DNA of 64,000 nucleotides from contig JAPWGK010000012.1 of NCBI GenBank assembly GCA_029641185.1, positions 124,001 through 188,000 of the forward strand, given 5' to 3'. Position 1 is the first letter of the stretch; every line of letters begins with the position of its first letter. The position numbers were made by a program, and so were the translations under genes. Below are positions 10,701 through 22,159 of the stretch, piece after piece. The stretch comes from Pseudofabraea citricarpa (lineage: Eukaryota; Ascomycota; Leotiomycetes; Helotiales; Dermateaceae). The notes under the pieces were generated by a model, which saw nothing but the letters and a program-made list of their open reading frames with translations, ran no database searches and had not been told where the DNA came from.

Positions 10701-13408
10701 GCCAAGCTATTCTTTCGGCTGCCAGTTCCGGTCAGCGCGGTTTATTGAGACTTCTCGTAGATCCAAGTCTGGGTTCCAAGCCATCACTATCAAGTCTTAC
10801 ATCTGGTTTTGCCGGTGCCTTATCACTGAAGGATAGAGATACAGTGGCGTACTATGATGCTGTTGAGATACTCCTTGAAGCTGGCATGAAAGGCGACGCT
10901 GTAGATGCAGCACTCGTGGAATCAGTGAGAGAAGGAGATATCAATCTAGAAAAGACTCAAATGATTTATTATCGTGGAGCATCAGCTAATTGGCACGATG
11001 GAGAAGCGCTTTTTACTGCAACCGCAGCCGGTTCCCTACAAACATTGAGCGTTCTCTTCCAAAAAGATGTCTCACAATCAGCCCTGAAGCGATCGTATCA
11101 GTCTGCTGTTAAGCTTCCAAGAGATCAACGATACAGATGTATTGAAATGATCTTAACTGCGGGGAAAACTATCGACAAGCATGTTACAAATACTCTTATT
11201 CAAGCAACTCGCGACTCACCATCCGACCTTGAATTGATCAAACTTCTTTTGGCCCATGATGTCTTCGACGATGGAGAGTCCATGGCACATGCGGTTGAGA
11301 CTCTTGATCTAGATGCTCTTATGATTCTTATAGAATCACCTTTAGCTGCACAGTCTATTGGGATGGCATTCAAAGCTGTCACAGAGACTGAGAGATTTTG
11401 GGCATCCGCCAAAAATATGGAGTTTCTAGAGCTCATGCTTGTGAAGGGTGCTTGTGGTGAACCCGTAGCAGAGGTTCTTGTCAATCTTGTTGACAAGTAC
11501 GAGGAAGAAACCGACACTTCAATAATCCAAGTCATTGATCTCCTGTTACGTTTTGGCGCTGATGTTAACTACAGAAGGGGATTGGCTTTACAGCGAGCGT
11601 CTCAGAAAGTTGACTATGAGATTATTCAAAAGCTTCTTCCAAACTCGAATTCTGATAGCAAAGCTATGGCTATTCCTTATCTTTTCAAGGCAACGTCTGA
11701 CAAGGCAATAATACTCCAAATTATACAAGCCTTTAGCGATTCAGCCGCCAATGATGAGCAGACTCTGGATATTGGTTTCCGACATCCCGACCCTGCCCTG
11801 GAGCCTGTCCTTTTCATGGCATTAAGTAGCTTCCCGAGACGCACGCAGATACTTAGAGCTCTTTTAGATGTTGGTTATAGTCCTAATCAATGGGCTCTCT
11901 ATGAGGTCGACCCTGAGGTTGGACGTGAGCCCTGGCCAGTACTTTGTTGGGCGCTTTCCCAACCGGAAAAAAAAATATCTAGTGCAAACATTGAGCTCTT
12001 GATTGAAGAAGGAGGTGAGCTCCATTATTATTGTTTGATTATTCTTGAACTAATTGATGTAGCCAATGTCGATTTCACATCGAAATCAGGAACTAATCCT
12101 GTGACACTTAGCATTCAAAATCATCGACCAGATATTCTTTCTGCGCTTATTGAAAAGGGCTCCAAGGTCAAGACTTCAGATGGAAATGGTGTTACACCTC
12201 TGGCACTCGCAAGCCAACTCGGAAACACAAAGGCCATGGAACACCTTATGGTTGCGGGAGCTGAAATAGATGATGGGAGTTTACACGATGCTGCAGCAGA
12301 TCTCCGCACGGAAGCAATGCGAGTCTTAGTGAAATATGGCCACGATTTTGACTATCCAAGCGAAAGACATGATGGCCGTAGCGCGCTCGCTGAGTTGTGT
12401 CTTAATGCCGTAGATAAAGGCACACGAAGCCAACTAGAAGAAGCGGTGCAGTTTTTGATAGCCAGTGGATCGGATTTTAGAATTCGTGGTGTTGCCGGAA
12501 AGCACTCTGGGAAGACGATATTCCACTATGCTATGGATTCATCTGATCCGCTGAGCATGTTGCAAGTATTATTGAAACTTCCCTTGTGGAAAGTTATCAA
12601 CGATGATTGCTTTCTCTTCAAAGACGAGACATACACATACTCGCTTACGAAATACGTTGAGAAGGGATTATTCCAAGGTCCACAGAGTCAGAAGGAAGAA
12701 ATCACACGACTTCTCCGAAGCAAAAGAGGATTGGACAAATTCTGGGCCAATTCGCTTGATGCTGTTCAACCAGAAGATTACTGTGGAGCGCCCGCATACA
12801 TAGACGAAGAAGTTGTTCGACAAAAAGCACGCCGGAAACGTTTGCTTGAACAGCGAGAGGATGCCATGGCAGCGGTTGCCTTAAAACGTGACACAGTGGT
12901 CGAAGAAGGGAAGATTATGATCATTCAGACAAACCAGGAGATAAAGCGTGATATGGAGAAATCAAGGGCTGAAGTACACCTCCTCGAAGTGAAAGCCGAC
13001 ACGGAACTCCGACTTCACACGCGAGCAGAAAATGAACGGCAAAGACTTGCCCGAAACATCCAAACGAACGAGCTCTCGCATTTGAAAGAGCGTGGCACCA
13101 TCGAGGCTGCGAATCAAAGAGCCATTCGCCATGCAGAGATCGAGGAAGATGCTACGAGAAATCTGATGCAGCTAGAATACATGGAGAAGCGAATCACCAA
13201 GGAACATGAGGGCGTGCGTGCCAGGATGGCTATTGAAGGTCTTGCGAGAGAGGATCAAGAACGGGCACAGCATAGGATGCACGATCGAGATCTGGCCAGG
13301 ATGAAGATGCAGAAGAGCATTCTTGATCGGAGTACTACCCTTGCGGGACAACTGCAACATGCTGGAATGAATCAGAGGCAAATTGGCTATGTTGTGGGTG
13401 AGGTCTAA
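7747..13408 (+). CDS. giant degenerate ankyrin-repeat protein with C-terminal coiled coil
   Basis: Exons 7747-8323, 8374-9020 and 9128-13408 give 1834 residues; both junctions fall inside repeat units and restore the pattern (LLQYG/ANSS, LSSLSK/LLIYGA). Most of the protein is a chain of degenerate ankyrin-like helical pairs (LLLxAGA, AVxxGxxxxLxLL). They are arranged in a higher-order unit of about 105 residues, marked by recurring D/Y-x-G-G, S-L-S-x-A-F and D-R-Y motifs, seen about nine times. A canonical ankyrin unit (DGNGVTPLALASQLGN) comes near residue 1430. From about residue 1630 the protein is a highly charged predicted coiled coil rich in E, R, K and Q. No enzymatic, NACHT or membrane domain is visible. 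A scaffold or binding role is inferred from architecture only. Confidence 0.85.
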
Positions 13409-15814
13409 GCAGGTTCTCTCTTCGTATTTGCCGGTTCAGGAAAAGGGTGTCTGTCGTTTTGGGAGTTTCTTCAGTGCGGCATGTAGGGGATTGGGTGTTC
13501 TTCTTGTGATGATAATGACGATTATGACTTTCGCTTCATATCTTGTCTTATGAATCTCTTGGTTTTATTTCTCCTTGAAATGAAAAATGTTTTTACACCC
13601 ATTATATCTGAGGAGTTCCAATTCACACTTGCTAAAAGGAACCATTGTTTGCGTTTGAGACGGGTATGTCTGGTTTACTATTACTGCGGAGAATCTTGAC
13701 GTTACGGGCCGGGTGATTTATACCTGCAGTTTCTCCCTTCTGATGTGTAAATTTGAGAAATGGCAATTCTAACTTACCCTGTATATCTACTTGGGAGAAG
13801 GAAAAAGGAGAATGGAAACCACTTGCTCCTTACAACATATGCTGCTTTTACCGAGGCTCGCTTAGCCGTATTTTCTCACGAGAACACTTTTATTAAGAGG
13901 GCAATAGCTAAAACCGGCAAGGAAATCGTCGGAGAAAGAGCTTCTACTTTAAGAGATCGCTTCTTACCTTTCTTTCTTTCCCTCTCTTTCATTCACACAA
14001 AGCCCATTTCAGACCGATCATTGAACCCCTTACTCAGATCCCGCGTTCACATAACCCGAGGAAAGCAACCAACTGGGCTTTTTTTTTTTTTTTTCATCTT
14101 TGAGAAGAATTTGAAGAAAGATTCATCAGCGACTGATTTGACTTTACTACTCTCACTTTGGAATTCTCGGCGCTGTTATGGATGACAACAAAATCTAAAC
14201 TGACAGTAAAATGTATTAGTTTGCTACTTGTAACAGGAGTAATACGGATGGTTCTCGTGGTCGTGGGAGATATGGATCGTTTGTAGACTGGCATTTGCGC
14301 TTTGCTGTGCTCTAGTACCTTTGCAGCGACGGCAGGCATCGGATAATCGCAACTGAAATCCCCTTAGTGGGGGGAGTTCAAGGTGTGTGGTGGTTGTGTG
14401 TTTATATACTGCGGTTTGGTGAGAATTGATGCGACTTGTTTGTTTGCTTGGGCTTTTTGCTTTGCGCGATCGGATCTAGAGCTATGAAGTACCTAAGAGA
14501 AAAAAAAAGGAATCTGCCCTCTCACTTTCAGTTGCTTCTCGTATGATTCTTACTATTTCCAATTTGCTGCCTTCTTCCCTCCCTGCCTGCGTATTACGTC
14601 TTCATTCTTTTCAATTTGTGCTTTGGGTAAGTATCTACCGATCGCTTGATGGTATTAGATTTAGATCTTGTGGTTTATTTTGAGAATCGCAAAATCTCTG
14701 GAACGCATGTATACTTTGGATAGGAGCACTGTTATACTCGAGCAGAAGTGGGTTTGAAATCAATCTAAGGTATCCCTCTCGGAGAAAAGTAGGAGTTATT
14801 TGTATTCAGGCACATGAGCAAGAAACGTCTATTTAGCTTTCTTGCCTTGGCTGCTATCTGGTTCAATTTTATCACCACGACACAGGCCCGTGCGGGTGTG
14901 CTGAGATTGCGTACATGTTTGGCGCAGCACTTAGACTAATTCATCATCTTTCCCCCCATACGCATATCGCTACACATGTCAAGCACATCGTGTTTTGGTC
15001 TATCTGAATAGTATTCTTGCAAGCACAGATTTGCTGTTGTCATCTTTCGCTTCGTTGCCAGATTACCAGTTGGGACTTTTCCAACCCTCGTCATCGTTTT
15101 ATCGTTAGCCCAATCTGCATAACGCTCTTGCGCAGGAATCGGTATTGCATGGCAGAGGAAAATGCCTTTTCACATGTCCGAGAAATGGCTGGCCTGATCT
15201 CCACCCTGCTTCTCTTCCGGGAGTAAATCGTTGATGATCAAGAAATGGGTTCTGTTGTATCTTTATAGCTCCACCAGCTCTACTTGGTTTGAAGTTCCTG
15301 GAGAATTATTGACTTAGTAAAGCCTATTAAGATCTTGGTTTATGATCATCTTCATGCTAGATGATACTAGGTGGGCAGTTGAGATGGAAAATCTTCTTTT
15401 TTTAACGGGTCAGTGGAAACCAGGGTCGATAGACACGGCCTTTGTGTACCAGCCACTTTCAAAATGAGAATATGTATAGCGGTTGTGAAATTGTCCTGTT
15501 TCTTTTGCGAAGCAGCTTTCTTTTTTACTTTCTCATTCTCCTTGTTCTAAATGAGACTTTATCGTTGTTTATGCTGTACTCATTTTAAATTACATATAGC
15601 ATAACGTTATTCTAAGGGAGGTGCGTGTTTCATTCGGGGAGTTAGGAGTTACCATTACCGAAAAGCTGCCCCGTTTTGCCGTCTTACCGAGCCGGCCGAC
15701 TTAGTGTTCCCGGGCTTTAGAGAACGGTATTATATTAAGCGATGGTGATTCGGCGTTGAGTTCAATGCAGCTTAGGAAAGGTCAAACATTTCACGATATC
15801 ATCTGGGGAAAAAA
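13409..15814. other. 2.4-kb gene-free stretch
   Basis: Longest gap in the window. It has a poly-T run near 14079-14092 and several pyrimidine tracts. Short open frames on both strands (for example 13760-14185 plus and 14094-14339 minus) lack family features and splice structure. It could hold UTRs or a non-coding transcript; nothing in the sequence proves either. Confidence 0.4.
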
Positions 15815-17870
15815 ATGGCCAAGTCAATCGCTGGACACGCTGTGTCCTTTATTCCTAGCAGTCGCGAATTTGTTCGAGTCTGGTCGAAATTCAACCCATC
15901 TAAGCAGACACTTCCCGAAGGGTGGGTACGCGAGCCAGGATATCGACCCCTGCCAAGAGCTATCGTTTGGGAGCAGGACGTCGAAATCCCCATGCGCGAT
16001 GGAACCGTCTTGCGAGGCGATATCTTCCGGCCGGAATTCTTAGAAGGCTCGCCAGTGCCTGCCGTGTTGTCGTATAGTCCTTATGGCAAAACAGACAAAG
16101 GTATGTTTATAAACTATTTTTGCATTTACAGTTCTGATATTCTCTAGGCTTCCAGAATGCCGTTTTAAACAACGTCGGTGTGGCTCGGGAGGCTCTGAGT
16201 GGTCTTGAATCATTCGAGGGCCTTGACCCGGCGGAATGGTGTGCCCGAGGTTATGCTATTTGCAATGTCGATGCACGAGGATCGTACGAGTCGGAAGGTG
16301 ATATTTATGTGCATGGCACGCAGGTAGGACTAGACTAAATTCTCTATCACATGAGAACTAATTGTTTTCGTCTAGGAGGGTCGTGATGGATACGATACAA
16401 TCGAATGGATTGCAAGACAGTCCTGGTCGAGTGGTTCTGTTGGTATGGCAGGTAATTCTTGGCTAGCCGTTTGCCAGTGGTATGATTCCCCATGATTGCT
16501 CAAGTAACTAGGATGAAGTGTTATAGCTCACAGCTGACAAATTTGATAGGTGGATTGCTGCCGAAAAGCCACCACATCTGAAAGCAATGGCACCATGGGA
16601 AGGAGCTACTGACTTTTATAGACAACTGGTTGCTCGAGGTGGAATCCCGAATATACCCTTTGTGAAGTATATCATGAGTTCTCTTTCTGGTATTTCTTCC
16701 TGCCTTCTAAACAAATGTGATCAATTCTAAGAATGTTTTTAAGGCCACAATAGCCGAGAAGATGTAGTTGATATGATTGTCAAACATCCACTGTATAATT
16801 CATACTGGGAAGACAAGACTGCTAACTTTGAGAATCTTACGATTCCGATGTCAGTCCTAGCATCTTACTCGACGGCGCTGCATACGGAGGGTTCAGTGAC
16901 TGCTTTCCTTTATGCTGCCTCGGCAGAAAAGTGGTCAGTATCATTGCTTTTTATTGTCTTAAATATCACTAACTTGATGAAGGCTGCGTATCATCCAACC
17001 CAAGAGTGGCATGATTTATATTCTGCAGAGGCAACAGACGATCTGAACCGGTTTTTCGACAGATATCTGCTATCTAAAAATAACGGCTGGGAAGCGACGC
17101 CGAAGATCCGTCTTTCTCTGCTTCGATACAATGGCGCCCCAATCACAAGCAGGCCGGAGTTAGAATACCCTCCATCACGGGTTCAATATCAAACATTGCA
17201 TCTTGATGCTACGAAAAACACATTGAGCCCCGAGGGAAAACCAGTAGCCGCTGCAACTGCCTCATATCAATCTGACTCTTGGGAAGACGAAGCTCATTTC
17301 ACCTTGACTTTTGAAAAATATACGGAATTGATCGGATTCTCAAAGGCCACCCTTTTCATGTCCAGTGATGCTACGGATGATATGGACGTCTACGTCTTGA
17401 TCCGGAAGCTTGACCGACACGGAAATGCATTAATCAATTACAATATCCCGATAAAAGACTATCCTGCCGGAACGAAGAAGGAGGATATTCCAGACAGAAA
17501 TTTGTACAAATACATCGGACCAAACGGGTGTTTACGCGCTTCGATGCGAGCATCGCTACCTGAAAATCCTACCATTCGCCCAGAACACCGAAAGCTGGTT
17601 TCTCCTGCACAGATTTATCGAAAGTATGACACGGTGGAGAAGATTCCAGTGGGAGAGGTCACCAAGTTGGAAATCCAACTGTGGCCAGGAGGGATTGTTT
17701 TTGAGCCTGGTGAGAAGCTGAGATTCGAGGTCAAAGGACACATGATTACTTTCCCAGAGAATAACGACATGGTTAAGAAAAAGAAGGCGGAGACTTTGAA
17801 CAAGGGGAAACATATTATCCATTGCGGTGGAGAGTATGGCAGTCACTTATTACTTCCGCTTTGCAATTAG
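15815..17870 (+). CDS. CocE/NonD (X-Pro dipeptidyl-peptidase type) hydrolase
   Basis: Exons 15815-16100, 16148-16323, 16376-16479, 16550-16689, 16744-16937 and 16983-17870 give 595 residues. The alpha/beta-hydrolase core shows the acylated N-terminal strand (DVEIPMRDGTVLRGDIFRP), the family signature CNVDARGSYESEGD and the nucleophile elbow GMAGNSWLA (Ser about 182). The C-terminal part is the jelly-roll PepX_C domain (YQTLHLD...FSKATLFMSSDATDDMDVYV...WPGGIVFEPGEKLRFEV). Relatives cleave esters or amides of small acyl groups; the substrate is unknown. The fifth intron is doubtful: the best donor (GTCAGT at 16934) breaks the frame by one base, while a weaker donor at 16938 gives a 45-base intron that keeps it, and retention is also open. 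See findings. Confidence 0.8.
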
Positions 17871-18496
17871 ATAGATAGATAACTGCTATAGATTAAATGT
17901 TTTGTATTCAGTTCTCAAAAAAGTGTAACACCTTATGTACTAAACCTACGTGATCGGACACCGAAAATATATATTCTTCGAACTTGGTTCCAGATTGAAT
18001 ACTCATATTAGGCATATAACAATTACGGAGATAGTTGAATTTTTATTGATCATCCAAGGTGACCTGTTAATTTTGCTAAAATATATCTTAATGCTCTTCT
18101 TAACGTGTTAACATCCATACGTAATTATTAGGATTTAATTTTCATTTTAGTCTTCTCTCCAAACCAGAGATCCTACATTCTATAAGACTATAACAGACGT
18201 CCCGCCAATATTGTTCTTGTAAAAGCAGTACAAACGCTGCCTCACCTTATCAATTCCACCAAAATCAAAATTCGGAATGCTAATACCAAGACTGCGTGGG
18301 TGAATATTGCTACGAATGCTGAAAATTGCAACATCCATCACCAATGACTTGGATAACGAAGCTAAGCTTATACAGGTTGAACTGCTCGATCACGTGTGTA
18401 CCCAAGCTACCCATCTACCATAATGATACTGGGGAAAGGTTTCCAACTCTGACGTACCTCACAAACTCGTTATTAACACATCATTTGCTCTACAAC
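17871..18496. other. AT-rich intergenic spacer
   Basis: Between two plus-strand genes; AT-rich. No coding or repeat structure recognised beyond probable 3' UTR and promoter. Confidence 0.4.
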
Positions 18497-19202
18497 ATGT
18501 CTTCCTCGCATGAGACTGATACTATGGAAGACCTTGTACAGGATGTAGGTATTCGCGCTCTCTCTCAATCACTAGTCCTAATCATCGTTACAGCTTATTG
18601 CCTGTGTCAAGGAGATCAAACGCTGCGAGTCTCCACGTACCGCCAGAAGAATTGTCTTGCAGAGCTACATTCAAGGTAGACTTCCTATATCTTGCAACTT
18701 ACCCCTATCGGTCTTGCTAATAGAGTATAGCCTTTTGCTCTGAGCCCACAACTGATCTTCCCGCAAAGCACGCCATCGCCCTTGGTAAGATTCATCCTCT
18801 CCTGACACTAACAAGAGCAAGACAATCTAACGTCGTATGTCAGACCATGCTCTTCCTGAATCGTCTCCCCGAACATCGCGCCGTTTTGTAACCAAGCCTG
18901 TATCCCCCAGACCTTTGTCTGATAATGATGAATCAGACGAGGACTCTCTATTGAACACCGCTACCCCCCACCAAGAACAAGGTCAACTCCAGCTCTCGAT
19001 CAATGCCACTGCTACCCGCCGCCAAGAAGGACAGCTGCAGCTCTCGATCAGCGCAAGCGCTACCTCCCGTGAAGAAGGTCAGCTCCAGCTCTCTATCAGC
19101 GCCAGCGCTATCTCCCATAATCAAGAAGGACAGCACCAGCCATCAGACCCCACTAGCGACTCCCGAGCTTTAGGCTCTCGTCAAGACAAATCTTCCCTTT
19201 AG
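18497..19202 (+). CDS. small four-exon protein with LQLSI repeats
   Basis: Exons 18497-18544, 18594-18675, 18731-18784 and 18844-19202 join in frame to 180 residues. All three introns have good borders (GTAGGT/CAG, GTAGAC/TAG, GTAAGA/CAG), which makes a real gene likely even though no family is recognised. The N-terminal half (MEDLVQDLIACVKEIKRCESPRTARRI) looks helical. The C-terminal half is disordered: a Ser/Pro/Arg stretch, an acidic patch (DNDESDEDS), and then four tandem copies of a 16-17 residue unit containing EGQLQLSISASA. It lies between the hydrolase and the P450 in the same orientation. A basic-acidic low-complexity protein of this kind could bind nucleic acid or other proteins, but that is a guess. 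Confidence 0.6.
18972..19139 (+). repeat. in-frame tandem repeat, 48-51 bases, four units
   Basis: Units begin at 18972, 19023, 19071 and 19122 (spacing 51, 48, 51). Each starts with CAAGAA or GAAGAA, followed by a conserved CAGCTCTC-like core. The third and second units are most alike; the fourth is cut short. They code Q/E-E-G-Q-L-Q-L-S-I units. Confidence 0.8.
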
Positions 19203-19887
19203 CAATTGCGTTCATTATCGAAAGCAGGTCTGGTCTTAAAGTTGACAAATACATGTATCACACTACCCCAGTTCCATGATTATTGTGGTACCTTGGGGCT
19301 GGGACTTCGCTATGGCCTGACAGAGGGCATCAGGAGCGGTGTGAAACCAGCCAGATTACCATGTCTGTCGCCAGACCTTATACAGAAACTACAATAGAAC
19401 AAAATCAGATGCCTAGATCATCGCAACGTTTTGTTTTGTTCTTCGTGGCCAGCCCGCTGTAATTATACCCTGGTAGGTACATAACCGTTTGCATATCTTT
19501 GAAAGAGCTTATGGTATGAAAATATTTTGTGATCGCCCAAAAGAACTTTCTCTTGGTCGGCCCGCGGGGATAAGTATGGTACCTAAGCGAGATATCCGCG
19601 TATGCGTTAGCGACCCGGTTCACTTCCAAAGTCCGAGATTGTATGCCCGCTTTCCCGCTACCTCATTACGAAGGAATATTTGAATGACTTTCGCCGTGAT
19701 TGGATCTTCGTGTTAGAACTGCCAATCTGGCCACATGATCTACCTCACCTCAACCCTTCCCCTTTCTGTCCTAGCTTACTGGGAGACAGCTGGAAGCATA
19801 AAATAAACCTTTCGGCTTTCTACGTGCATGTTCTTGATTCATCTCACCGCATCTATTCTGGTCGTGTGGAACAAAAAAAAAAACAAG
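19203..19887. promoter_or_regulatory. upstream region of the P450 gene
   Basis: No gene recognised. It holds the palindrome CCGCGG at 19562-19567, embedded in GGCCCGCGGGG. The same hexamer also occurs upstream of the stilbene-dioxygenase gene. CGG/CCG half-sites are what Zn2Cys6 factors read, but function here is inferred only. Confidence 0.3.
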
Positions 19888-21558
19888 ATGCCGCATACAA
19901 TTCTCTCAACCCTGCTCTTTCTCGTGGTCACATACTCTATCTATTGTCTTTACCAAATCATTTTCAGTCCTCTCCGTCACATTCCCGGGCCCTTGGCGGC
20001 AAGATTCACTCGGCTTTGGGAACTGAGAGCTGTATCAAAGCGTGACTGGCACAACGTAGTCTTGCAATTGCATGATAAATATGGTTAGTTAAGAAGCCAA
20101 GTCAAAAACATCCTCTATTACTAACTGTGTCGAAGGTCCAATAGTGCGGGTGGCGCCAAATCGTTACAGCATCAACGATCCGAGTGCTGTGAAAATCCTA
20201 TACGGACATGGAACCAAGTTTGTCAAGTCCTCATACTACGCACCATTTGGGCACACAGATCCAAACATGAAGGACTTGTTCTCTGAGACAAATGCCCAGA
20301 AGCACTCTGTAGACCGTCGAAAGGTTGCCTCACTCTACTCCATGACTACCTTGGTCTCATATGAGGCGTTTGTGGACAAGGTGAATTCAGAATTATGCAA
20401 CCGCCTTCTCGACATGGCCAAAGGCCACGTCCCATTTTCTGTTCCAAAATGGATGCAGTTTTATGCGTTTGATGTCATTGGAGAAATAACAGTGAGTCCT
20501 GCTAATATGAAGGGACTCATCTGATGATGCTAACACAAAAGGTCGGCGAATCTTTCGGCTTTCTAGCCTCTGGGTACGACCACAGCCGCATTTTAGAAGC
20601 TATTGAGGGAATGACGACATCAAGTGCTCATGTAGGCCTTTTCCCTGAAGTTATGCCTATCATGGCCAGCATCGTAGAATTGTTCAATATTCAAATTCCG
20701 CACTTCAGGATCAAGGGATACGTGGAAAATTGCGTTAAGGCGAGGGAGAACGGCATCCAGTCATCGGACAGAAATGATTTTCTTACCAAACTTCTCCAGC
20801 TTCGAAGTGCTGGAAAGATTAACAACGACGACATCCATGTTACTATCGGATCCAACGTCGCAGCAGGATCCGATACAACTGCCATAAGTTTGAGTTCCAT
20901 TATATATAACTTGTTGAGGAACCCATCAGCTGCTGAAACATTGCGAAAGGAGATAGATGACTTCGCAGCTGATGGGAGGATATCTAACCCCGTCACATTC
21001 AATGAGGCTCAGAAAATGCCATATCTACAAGCAGTGATCAAAGAAGCTTTACGAATCCACCCGGTAACCGACTCTCCACTGTGGCGTCAAGTCCCATCTG
21101 GGGGTGAAGATATAGCAGGGCAGCATTTCCCCGGCAATGTTAGCACAGTCTCTGGTATTTTGTAGCATGAAGTTAACATTGTAGCAGGTATCAGTTGGCG
21201 TCAGTCCATGGAACATACACTTCCACGAGGACATATTTGGCGCGAATCCTGAACAGTTTCGACCTGAGCGATGGTTGGATGAGAATGCGAGCTCTCGGGA
21301 GCAATTCATGATTACCGTAGGTTTCTTCTTTTCAAAGTTCATAAAATTACCCGAATACTAAATCCTATGCATGTTCAGTTCGGGTCTGGTTCGCGTACTT
21401 GTATCGGAAAGAATATCAGTCTTTTGGAAATGTCCAAATTGGTTCCACAGCTTGTAAGAAATTTCGATTTCCACCTCGTCGATCCATCAAAGGAATGGAC
21501 TGTGACATCAGGCTGGTTCACAAGAACAAAATTTGAGTGTACTATCACGGCTAGATAG
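19888..21558 (+). CDS. cytochrome P450, pisatin-demethylase-like
   Basis: Exons 19888-20083, 20136-20491, 20542-21138, 21188-21316 and 21379-21558 give 485 residues. An N-terminal membrane anchor (LSTLLFLVVTYSIYCLYQIIF) is followed by the proline hinge HIPGPL. The conserved P450 elements are in order: I-helix AAGSDTTAIS near residue 291, K-helix ExxR as KEALRIHP near 351, PERW, and the haem loop FGSGSRTCIG with axial Cys 434. The N-terminal segments KYGPIVRVAPNRYSIND and DPNMKDLFSETN resemble fungal pisatin demethylases and their E-class group IV relatives, enzymes that O-demethylate plant isoflavonoid phytoalexins. It would sit on the ER with its active site in the cytosol. Neighbouring phenolic-degrading genes support an aromatic substrate; the actual substrate is unknown. 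Confidence 0.88.
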
Positions 21559-22159
21559 GTAGTATCTGTTCTTCTTTTTCTTTTTACGAAATAGGAAAAA
21601 ATGCATTTTATCAAAGGGATACATGTCCTGAGCAAAATTTCTCTCTAGGAATCAATAAGGAAAATCGGTAGAAGAATGTTACTATTAAACATCTCAAGCT
21701 ACATTATTGGCATAATCATGTGACTGGAATGACCGAATCACCACTTCCACATAACCTTACGGATCCTTACGATCCTTCCTCCAGAATATAACCACCCTAT
21801 TACCGATCTAGCTTAACGCGTATGAAGCAGTGAATCCTACCTACTATTGTATACGTGGAGCTACAAGTAATCACCCCTCGATCACCACGCATTGCAAAGC
21901 AATACGGGTGTATCGACATACATGGACAAAATTCTTTTACTTTCCCGCCAGGTATTTACTCGTATTGTTCTCTCGTCATCCGGATTTGTAGTCATGCCGA
22001 TAATCTAAAGTTTAACTAGACACTATGGGAATACCCACCTATACAATGGTGCTTGAGGTAGTGTAGCAAATATCAAAATTAGTGTTCTCCCCTTATTTTG
22101 ATGGCCCAGGAGTAATAATAACATGCATATAATTAAGATAACTGTTACATAAATATTGC
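21559..22159. other. intergenic between convergent genes
   Basis: Shared 3' flank of the P450 and the dioxygenase genes. AT-rich, no gene or repeat recognised. Confidence 0.4.

Noticed and set aside
13760..14339. Opposing short frames in the 2.4-kb gap
   Set aside because: Composition is not protein-like and they overlap a poly-T run; not called as genes.
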